Of a stretch of 10,770 nt of DNA, positions 1-5,356 are shown piece by piece. The stretch is taken from positions 1-10,770 of the forward strand of contig CANHLD010000049.1 in the NCBI GenBank assembly GCA_947461325.1. Direction: 5' to 3'. Position 1 is the stretch's first letter. Every line of letters begins with the position of its first letter. A program made the position numbers and the translations under genes. Below the pieces are notes generated by a model. That model had not been told where the DNA came from, did no database searches, and saw only the letters and a program-made list of their open reading frames with translations. Source of the DNA: Comamonadaceae bacterium. Lineage in GTDB: Bacteria; Pseudomonadota; Gammaproteobacteria; Burkholderiales; Burkholderiaceae_C.

Positions 1-126
1 GTGGATTTGGGCACCATTGCTCACGCCTTGGTTGATAGGCGCAGCACCTGATGTTGGCCTTTGGGGGATTTCACCTAAGGGGAAGCTAGCAATGCCCAGG
101 CCACGAAGTGCAATTATGCTGAGGGT
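1..126. other. Left-edge segment with no assignable gene
   Basis: This segment lies between the window edge and the substrate-binding protein gene. Three short open frames cross it and none can be assigned. One plus-strand frame runs from base 2 to a TGA at 128-130, overlapping the next gene's start as ATGA; its peptide begins with a Trp/Leu/Pro-rich hydrophobic stretch, so it could be the end of a membrane protein, but its codon choice is unconvincing. Another plus-strand frame ends at a TGA at 49-51 after 16 codons with GC-rich third positions and could be the tail of a different upstream gene. A minus-strand frame is open to the edge but has no good start codon. I see no clear promoter. 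Sequence to the left of the window would settle it. Confidence 0.4.
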
Positions 127-1185
127 ATGAACGTACCCCAATATGATTTGAGTGGCAATGGTTTTACCAACAGGCGACAGTGGCTGAGGCAATTATCAAG
201 CTTGGCCATGACAATCAGTCCGCTTACCGCTTTAGCGCAGACTGACAAGACCAGAGTACAACTGTTTGTAGATGATGTGTCTAGCCTGTCTCACTTGCCT
301 GTCATGCTGGCACATCATTTGGGCTATTTCAAAAGTGAAGGTTTGTTGGTCGATATTGTCGAGCAAGCATGGAACCACAGCGATCCCCCTTTGTCTACAG
401 GGTTGGTAGCTTGGTCCGTTCCGTTTGAGCAGGTGTTGCGGGCAAATCAAAAGGACGCTGGATGGACGGCAGTGATACAAACCGGCAGAACACCACAACT
501 GGCCCTGGGGATCAATAAAAAAACCATGCCTGCCATCAAGGGTCTGAAGGATTTAGAGCATAAAAAAATTGGAGTCCAAGAGTTGGACTCATTTTCTCAA
601 CGGTGCACTGATTACATGTTGCTGCAAACCGGCATCAGCCTGACTCGTATCTCTTACATTGCGCTGGGTCACAGTTCGGCTGCCATACAAATGCTTCGTA
701 ATGGCAGCATAGATGCCATATGTTTCGGTGATCCCTTGATCAGTTTGTTAGACAGAAAAGGCGAGATAGGTGTGGTGCGCAATTTGCGATCCGTCCGAGA
801 AACCATCCGTGTGTTTGCTGGTTTGTTGCCTGGCCACAGTTTGTGTGTACCCTACCCAATGACAACCAAAAACCCGCAAACTTGCCAGGCTTTGGTCAAT
901 GGGGTGATGCGGGCAGTCAAGTGGCTAAGGACTGCCGGCCCCTCGGATTTTCTGCACAACATGACTGACTCTGCTTTTATGTCTGATCGTGCCATTTACC
1001 TGCATGCCGTGGAGAACATGAGAGACAGCTTTACAGTCGACGGCATGCTCACTTCTGATTCCTTGTCGTCGGTATTGCGCTTACGGCGCGCATTCGATGC
1101 GAAGGCTTCAATCAAAAGAAATTTATCTCAGTCCAGTTATACCAATGAGTTTGTGTTGCAAGCGAAGAAGCAACTCAAAATTTAA
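127..1185 (+). CDS. Tat-exported ABC transporter substrate-binding protein, NMT1/SsuA-like
   Basis: This 352-residue protein is probably a periplasmic solute receptor of the NMT1/THI5-like (SsuA/TauA/ThiY) superfamily, whose members bind sulfonates, nitrate or thiamine precursors. The N-terminus has a twin arginine at residues 16-17 (NRRQWLRQL), a moderately hydrophobic stretch and an ALA-Q site near residue 37, which fits a Tat signal peptide. Family-like features follow: a stretch resembling LPVMLAHHLGYFKSEGL near residues 57-74, a KGLKDLEHKKIGV segment near 138-150, and AAIQMLRNGSIDAICFGDP near 185-203. ATG 127 is the only usable start after the last in-frame stop; GAGGG lies one base upstream, too close for a normal ribosome binding site. 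No ATPase or permease gene lies beside it in this window. The ligand cannot be inferred. It looks more AT-rich than the right-hand genes and ends one base from the convergent mltD. Confidence 0.82.
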   Translation: MNVPQYDLSGNGFTNRRQWLRQLSSLAMTISPLTALAQTDKTRVQLFVDDVSSLSHLPVMLAHHLGYFKSEGLLVDIVEQAWNHSDPPLSTGLVAWSVPFEQVLRANQKDAGWTAVIQTGRTPQLALGINKKTMPAIKGLKDLEHKKIGVQELDSFSQRCTDYMLLQTGISLTRISYIALGHSSAAIQMLRNGSIDAICFGDPLISLLDRKGEIGVVRNLRSVRETIRVFAGLLPGHSLCVPYPMTTKNPQTCQALVNGVMRAVKWLRTAGPSDFLHNMTDSAFMSDRAIYLHAVENMRDSFTVDGMLTSDSLSSVLRLRRAFDAKASIKRNLSQSSYTNEFVLQAKKQLKI

Positions 1186-1186
1186 T

Positions 1187-2602
1187 TCACTGATGTGCTT
1201 TTTTTCGTTGACTGGATGAAGCGGTGGCTTTATTTTTCTTGCTCTTGGCAGGCACCATGATGGTTAATCGCTGGCCGGGGCGCAAGGCACTGCTGGCACT
1301 TAGATTGTTCCATTGTGCCAATTGCTCAACATTGACTTTGTAGCGTTTCGCCAGCGATTGCATGCTTTCATTTTTACGCGCTTTGATTGTTTGTTTGCGA
1401 AGAGATGTTTCGGGTGTTAAATTGAGTTGACCGTTGTCTGCAACTTTGGCTGACACATCGCTTTGTTGTTTCGCAGAGCGTGGCACCAATAAAGCGGACC
1501 CGGCCTTGATGACCATGCGTGGCGGTATTTTGTTGATGTTGCGAAATTCCTCTTCAGCCATGCTGTGGCGTTTGGCTGCGTCCGACACCTTCATGTTTTG
1601 GGGCGCGACCCATACGGTCCAACTGGCCAGTCGGCCAGCATAAGTGTCAATATTGCGTTGAAATATTTCAGCGTTGTCCCAGGGTAGCAAAATTTGCGAA
1701 GTGCCGCCTGCTAAAAGCACGGGTCGGTGTGCAGAGGGATTCAATGCTTTGAAATCCTCTAGTGGCACTTCAGCCAAACGTGCAATGAGTGCGACATCCA
1801 TGTCTTTGGGCAAAGGTACCGATTGGAAATAAGGGTGATTCGGGATGCTGGGTAAATTCACACCCAGAGCTTGCGGATTGGCCACCACATTTTTCATGGC
1901 TTGTAGTTTGGGCACATACAGACGGGTCTCGGCAGGCATGCGTAAATCCGTGTATGCCAGAGAGGCGCCTTGCTGCTGATTGCGATTCAAGGATCGCTTG
2001 ATATTTCCCTCTCCCCAGTTGTAGGCGGCCAGCGCAAGATGCCAGTCCCCAAACATGCCGTGGAGTTTTTGCAAATAGTCCAGCGCTGCGCGCGTGGAAG
2101 CCAATACGTCACGGCGGTCATCGCGAAATGCATTTTGTTTCAAGTCAAAGTCTTTGCCGGTGCGGGGCATGAATTGCCACATACCACTGGCTTTGGCGGA
2201 GGACACTGCTTGCGGGTTGAATGCGCTTTCAATGAATGGCAACAAGGCCAGTTCTGTGGGCATACCGCGTCGCTCCAACTCTTCAACGATATGAAAGAGG
2301 TATTTGCTTGAACGCTCGGTCATGCGGTGAATGTAATCAGGGCGTTGTGCGTACCACTGTTCACGGTCTTGCACCAACTCCACTTGTAAGTCTGGCATGC
2401 CAAAACCCCGGCGAATCCGCTCCCACAAATCGTTGGGAATATCTACTTGAGCAACCGAGGAGGGCGCAAGTGGCTTGTCTTCAATCGGTTGCAACTCCTC
2501 TTGGATAACAGACTCAGGAGTGCTTTGTGCAAGCGTGTGAAGCGGGATCACCCCGAAAGAAACGAGCGCAATAAAGTACAGCCGAAGCAAAAGCAAGTGC
2601 AT
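1187..2602 (-). CDS. mltD: Membrane-associated lytic murein transglycosylase D (SLT plus LysM)
   Basis: This 471-residue periplasmic enzyme is expected to cleave the MurNAc-GlcNAc bond of peptidoglycan non-hydrolytically, giving 1,6-anhydromuropeptides. Residues 1-25 form a signal peptide with a hydrophobic Leu-rich core and a TLA-Q site. The lytic transglycosylase domain spans about 95-250, with the catalytic Glu125 in LLPFIESAFNP, then ASGMWQFMPRTG at 138-149 and LAAYNWGEGN at 191-200. Two C-terminal LysM-like modules follow, a degenerate one (about 345-400) and a clearer one (about 425-470, ending LRPGQRLTIMVP), then a Lys/Ser-rich tail. The start at 2602 is preferred over an upstream ATG at 2689 because it places the signal peptide at the N-terminus and has AAGG nine bases upstream. 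Escherichia coli MltD is a lipoprotein; here I see no lipobox cysteine after the chosen start. It is transcribed divergently from the methyltransferase. Confidence 0.93.
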   Translation of the reverse strand: MHLLLLRLYFIALVSFGVIPLHTLAQSTPESVIQEELQPIEDKPLAPSSVAQVDIPNDLWERIRRGFGMPDLQVELVQDREQWYAQRPDYIHRMTERSSKYLFHIVEELERRGMPTELALLPFIESAFNPQAVSSAKASGMWQFMPRTGKDFDLKQNAFRDDRRDVLASTRAALDYLQKLHGMFGDWHLALAAYNWGEGNIKRSLNRNQQQGASLAYTDLRMPAETRLYVPKLQAMKNVVANPQALGVNLPSIPNHPYFQSVPLPKDMDVALIARLAEVPLEDFKALNPSAHRPVLLAGGTSQILLPWDNAEIFQRNIDTYAGRLASWTVWVAPQNMKVSDAAKRHSMAEEEFRNINKIPPRMVIKAGSALLVPRSAKQQSDVSAKVADNGQLNLTPETSLRKQTIKARKNESMQSLAKRYKVNVEQLAQWNNLSASSALRPGQRLTIMVPAKSKKNKATASSSQRKKAHQ

Positions 2603-2611
2603 GTATTTAAA

Positions 2612-2615
2612 CCTT
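2612..2615 (-). promoter_or_regulatory. Ribosome binding site of mltD
   Basis: The minus strand reads AAGG here with a nine-base AT-rich spacer to the ATG at 2602. This site decides the start in favour of 2602, because the upstream in-frame ATG at 2689 would put about 29 polar residues before the signal peptide. Confidence 0.6.
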
Positions 2616-2680
2616 AGGGCAAGCGCAGGCAATGATTCTGCAGGCTTTAGACAAAGAAAGGGTGAATAGAATGAAGTGCG

Positions 2681-2709
2681 TTGACGCAAATTCCTGCGCC
2701 ATACAAGAT
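2681..2709 (+). promoter_or_regulatory. Possible sigma-70 promoter for methyltransferase-rnhA
   Basis: TTGACG at 2681-2686 matches the -35 consensus at five of six positions. After a 17-base spacer, CAAGAT at 2704-2709 matches the -10 consensus at three of six, including the important second A and final T. If used, transcription would begin about ten bases before ATG 2725, leaving almost no leader. That would agree with the missing Shine-Dalgarno sequence at that ATG but exclude the alternative start at 2671. This is a pattern match only. Confidence 0.22.
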
Positions 2710-2724
2710 AGCACCCATTTATTC

Positions 2725-3546
2725 ATGGATCATCAAATTATAAGAAGTACAGCCAGCCTGGCCTCTTGGTTGCAAACGCCCGCTGGTCAGTACCTGGCCG
2801 CTTGGGAAACCGCACAGTTTGATCGGGTGGTCTCGGATGTGTTCGGGTTTCATGGATTGCAACTGGGCCTCTCACCGTTACCGGCTTTACGCAACAGTCG
2901 GATTCGCCATTGTTGGGTGGCTGAAAATGAAGTGAGCCCACTGACTGCTCATGGCAATCCTCCGCTGGGTTTGTTTGCAAATTCAGTTGCGCTTCCCTTC
3001 ACAGACCAAAGTCTTGATCTGGTGGTATTGCCGCACACGCTGGAGTTGAGCATTGATCCGCACGCTACTTTGCGCGAGGTTGAAAGAGTGTTGGTACCTG
3101 AGGGACGGGTGATCATCAGCGGCTTCAATCCCATGAGTTTGTGGGGTTTGCGGCAAACGCGTTCTCAATGGTATGCACGCTTGGGCTTTTCAAATTATTT
3201 TTTACCGCCTGAAATAGATTTCATTGGCTACAGGCGACTGCGCGATTGGTTGAAGTTGCTGAGTTTTGAAGTCGAGGGCGGTCGTTTCGGTTGTTACTTG
3301 CCTTCCGTACAAACGCCGTCGTTGATCGCCAAGTTCAATTGGATGGACAAAGCCGGTGATAGGTGGTGGCCGATTTTGGGTTCGGTGTATTTTTTGGCTG
3401 CGGTCAAAAGAGTGCGCGGCATGCGCTTGATCTCGCCAGTCTGGAAACATGCCAAGGTTGGTTCTGCCAAAGCAGTGCCCTCTGTCAATTCAGGAAAAGT
3501 CAGTCGTGCATCTTCTGAAGTTTTGAATCCGAAAGACCCGTCATGA
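2725..3546 (+). CDS. SAM-dependent methyltransferase-like protein (YafS-like, Methyltransf_11 type)
   Basis: This is a cytoplasmic class I methyltransferase-fold protein of 273 residues with unknown substrate. It belongs to the type found beside rnhA in many proteobacteria (YafS in Escherichia coli). The fold is recognised from SLDLVVLPHTLEL at 96-108, DPHATLREVERVLVPEGRVIISGFNP spread over 111-136 (the post-motif helix and strand of Methyltransf_11) and the following SLWGLRQ. The usual motif I glycine loop is not obvious; GFHGLQLGLSPLP at 41-53 occupies that place in degenerate form. The C-terminus after about 245 is a polar Lys/Ser tail. The start at 2725 fits the family, which begins shortly before the WLQTPAGQYLAAWE segment, but it has no Shine-Dalgarno. 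An in-frame ATG at 2671 has AAAGGG eight bases upstream and would add 18 residues. The stop overlaps the rnhA start as ATGA, implying translational coupling. Confidence 0.87.
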   Translation: MDHQIIRSTASLASWLQTPAGQYLAAWETAQFDRVVSDVFGFHGLQLGLSPLPALRNSRIRHCWVAENEVSPLTAHGNPPLGLFANSVALPFTDQSLDLVVLPHTLELSIDPHATLREVERVLVPEGRVIISGFNPMSLWGLRQTRSQWYARLGFSNYFLPPEIDFIGYRRLRDWLKLLSFEVEGGRFGCYLPSVQTPSLIAKFNWMDKAGDRWWPILGSVYFLAAVKRVRGMRLISPVWKHAKVGSAKAVPSVNSGKVSRASSEVLNPKDPS

Positions 3547-3989
3547 GCAGGGTGGTCATCTACACCGATGGTGCGTGCAAAGGAAACCCCGGGCCGGGTG
3601 GTTGGGGTGTGTATCTGCGTTATGGAGACACCGAAAAGGATTTGTGCGGCGGTGACTTGCAAACCACCAATAACCGCATGGAGCTTCAAGCGGTGATAGA
3701 GGCCTTGCGTGCACTTAACCGCCCTTGTCAGATTGATTTTTTTCTGGACAGTGAATATGTCCGCAAAGGCATCACCGAGTGGATGCGCGGTTGGAAAGCG
3801 CGTGGCTGGCGTACATCAGATAAAAAACCTGTCAAAAATGAAGATTTATGGCGGATCCTGGATGAGTTGTTGTCACTCAGCGGACACAGCATTGACTGGC
3901 ATTGGGTCAAAGGCCATTCAGGAGATCCGGGAAACGAGCGTGCAGACGCGCTCGCAAACGAGGGGGTGCGCATGGTTCAAACGGGTTGA
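3543..3989 (+). CDS. rnhA: Ribonuclease HI
   Basis: This 148-residue cytoplasmic endonuclease cuts the RNA strand of RNA-DNA hybrids, removing primers and R-loops with two metal ions. All catalytic residues are visible: Asp9 in YTDGACKGNPGPGGWG, Glu47 in NNRMEL, Asp69 in FFLDSEYV and Asp135 in GNERADALA. The catalysis-assisting His125 in VKGHSGDPGN and the basic substrate-handle region WMRGWKARGWRTSDKKPVKN near 80-99 are also present. Length equals the usual bacterial RNase HI (about 150). Its ATG overlaps the stop of the methyltransferase, so the two are probably one operon. In many proteobacteria dnaQ, encoding the proofreading subunit of DNA polymerase III, follows or adjoins rnhA; here an efflux adaptor begins 34 bases after the stop. 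Confidence 0.97.
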   Translation: MSRVVIYTDGACKGNPGPGGWGVYLRYGDTEKDLCGGDLQTTNNRMELQAVIEALRALNRPCQIDFFLDSEYVRKGITEWMRGWKARGWRTSDKKPVKNEDLWRILDELLSLSGHSIDWHWVKGHSGDPGNERADALANEGVRMVQTG

Positions 3990-4009
3990 TAATGAACCAT
4001 CAGTCATTA
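3988..4009 (+). promoter_or_regulatory. Candidate -10 box and operator-like palindrome before the efflux genes
   Basis: GATAAT at 3988-3993 matches the -10 consensus at five of six positions and overlaps the rnhA stop codon. TAATGA at 3990-3995 and TCATTA at 4004-4009 form a perfect six-base inverted repeat around an eight-base spacer, ending 14 bases before the adaptor start. Such a layout could let a dimeric repressor block an efflux promoter, a common arrangement for pumps. No convincing -35 box lies 16 to 18 bases upstream, and no regulator gene lies nearby, so this is suggestive only. Confidence 0.22.
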
Positions 4010-4023
4010 GCCAACCTAAACCC

Positions 4024-5355
4024 ATGTCCTCCTCCTATAAAACCTCTGTCGTAGCATTGATCGCATTAGTCATAGCCGGAGGTGGCGGATGGTGGTACAT
4101 GCACAAACCTCCCGCTTCAGCTTCAGCTAAAGGTGCTCCAACTGCAGGTGCTCCAACCGCAGGTGCTCCAACTGCAGGTGCTCCAACCGCAGGCGCTTCA
4201 GCTGCAGGTGGTGCGCCTCCAGGACCGCCCAGAGCCATGGGAGTGGAAATTGCGACTGTGCAAAGCTCGAGTTTGCGCGATGACGCACAAACCATTGGTA
4301 CCTTGAAGTCTCGCCAAAACACCATCGTCAGACCAGAGGTGGCCGGTCGCGTGGTGGCCTTGGGCTTCACCGATGGCAGCCAAGTCAGGGCTGGACAAAT
4401 GCTGGTGCAGTTGGATGACACCTTGCAGCGCGCTGAAATTCAGCAATCACAGGCTCAGGTGTCTATTGCGCAAGCGAACCACAAGCGAAACCAGGAACTG
4501 GTGGCGCAAAACTTCATTGCACAACGCGCACTTGATGAAAGTTTGGCCAATTTGCAAGTCGCGCAAGCCCAACTGTCTTTGACCTGCGCACGTTGGCAGC
4601 GCATGCGCATACTCGCCCCTTACTCAGGTACGGTCGGTATTCGCACTGTGAATGTCGGCGACTTTGTCAAAGACGGAGCCGACCTTGTGAATCTTGAAGA
4701 TTTGAGCGGCTTGTATGTGGATTTCCGTTTGCCTGAGCGTTACCAAGACAAAGTTAGCTTGAGGCAAACCGTGGATGTACAAGTCGACGCCATACCAGGT
4801 CGCAATTTTCAAGCACGCATCGAAGCTATCGACCCTTTGATTGATGCCAACGGCCGCTCCATCAGCGTGCGCGCCTTGTTAAGTAACAGTGCAGCCAACC
4901 CCAAACCAAAAGCTGTAGAGCCGGCCGCAGCGAACAGCAAACCCGTCAATGCAACTGCGGCCACGGCCGAGGCCATTTGCCCGCCAGCACCTGTTGTGGT
5001 TGCAGACAAAGCTTCATCGCCCGGACCTTTGCGCCCCGGCATGTTCGCCCGTGTGAACGCCTTATTTGCTTTGAAACAAGCAGCCTTGTCAGTGCCAGAG
5101 GAAGCGATTGTTCCTATGGGCGGTAAACAATTCGTGATTCGTGCGGTTCCACCTGATGAAGTGCCAGACCACGGGCCATTGCCGCCCGAGACCAAACTTG
5201 TGTCTAAGCTGACCGAGGTCAAGCTGGGGTCGCGCCGACCAGGCCGGGTGGAAATACTTTCTGGGTTGAACCCGAGCGACAGCGTCGTAGTGGCTGGTCA
5301 GCACCGTCTGCAAAAAGACGGCACGGCATTGCGTGTCGTTGAAACCAGGAACTGA
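4024..5355 (+). CDS. RND efflux periplasmic adaptor (membrane fusion protein)
   Basis: This 443-residue adaptor should link the inner-membrane RND permease encoded next to it to an outer-membrane channel. Residues 6-24 form an N-terminal membrane anchor (VVALIALVIAGGGGWW) without a lipobox. A low-complexity linker of GAPTA repeats follows at about 37-60. Then come the lipoyl/barrel-sandwich half (SRQNTIVRPEVAGRVVALGFTDGSQVRAGQMLVQLD), a coiled-coil hairpin (about 135-190), the second half (RILAPYSGTVGIRTVNVGDFV), and the beta-barrel and membrane-proximal domains ending VVVAGQHRLQKDGTALRVVE. An Ala/Pro/Lys-rich stretch of about 45 residues (289-333) interrupts the sequence between SISVRALL and LRPGMFARVNAL, which are normally close together. 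No Shine-Dalgarno precedes ATG 4024, so coupling to rnhA or an internal promoter is possible. The stop is one base from the permease start. Confidence 0.93.
   Translation: MSSSYKTSVVALIALVIAGGGGWWYMHKPPASASAKGAPTAGAPTAGAPTAGAPTAGASAAGGAPPGPPRAMGVEIATVQSSSLRDDAQTIGTLKSRQNTIVRPEVAGRVVALGFTDGSQVRAGQMLVQLDDTLQRAEIQQSQAQVSIAQANHKRNQELVAQNFIAQRALDESLANLQVAQAQLSLTCARWQRMRILAPYSGTVGIRTVNVGDFVKDGADLVNLEDLSGLYVDFRLPERYQDKVSLRQTVDVQVDAIPGRNFQARIEAIDPLIDANGRSISVRALLSNSAANPKPKAVEPAAANSKPVNATAATAEAICPPAPVVVADKASSPGPLRPGMFARVNALFALKQAALSVPEEAIVPMGGKQFVIRAVPPDEVPDHGPLPPETKLVSKLTEVKLGSRRPGRVEILSGLNPSDSVVVAGQHRLQKDGTALRVVETRN
4132..4206 (+). repeat. 15-bp tandem repeat encoding GAPTA units
   Basis: Four 15-base units (4132-4191) with consensus GGTGCTCCAACYGCA are followed by a diverged fifth (4192-4206, encoding GASAA). 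Units 1 and 3 are identical and units 2 and 4 are identical, differing only at one C/T, so the array also reads as two exact 30-base copies. The repeat encodes a flexible Gly-Ala-Pro-Thr linker just after the membrane anchor of the efflux adaptor. Unit length is a multiple of three, so gain or loss of units keeps the reading frame. Confidence 0.95.
5347..5350 (+). promoter_or_regulatory. Ribosome binding site of the RND permease
   Basis: AGGA lies six bases before ATG 5357, inside the last codons of the adaptor gene. It supports 5357 as the start rather than the upstream in-frame ATG at 5333, which would add eight residues overlapping the adaptor and lacking family character. Confidence 0.6.
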
Positions 5356-5356
5356 T

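Noticed and set aside
1165..1207. Possible terminator ending in a T7 run after the first gene
   Set aside because: Only a five-base stem (AAGCA/TGCTT) with a loop of more than 20 bases can be drawn, and the T run is the Lys codons at the end of mltD.
2632..2724. Longer methyltransferase starts at 2632 or 2671
   Set aside because: Family members begin shortly before the WLQTPAG segment. The 2671 ATG does have AAAGGG upstream and remains possible, so it is noted in the gene entry, but 2632 would crowd the mltD start region.
3709..4023. Open frame extending the adaptor upstream through rnhA
   Set aside because: This stretch is the out-of-frame shadow of rnhA; the membrane anchor starts at ATG 4024.
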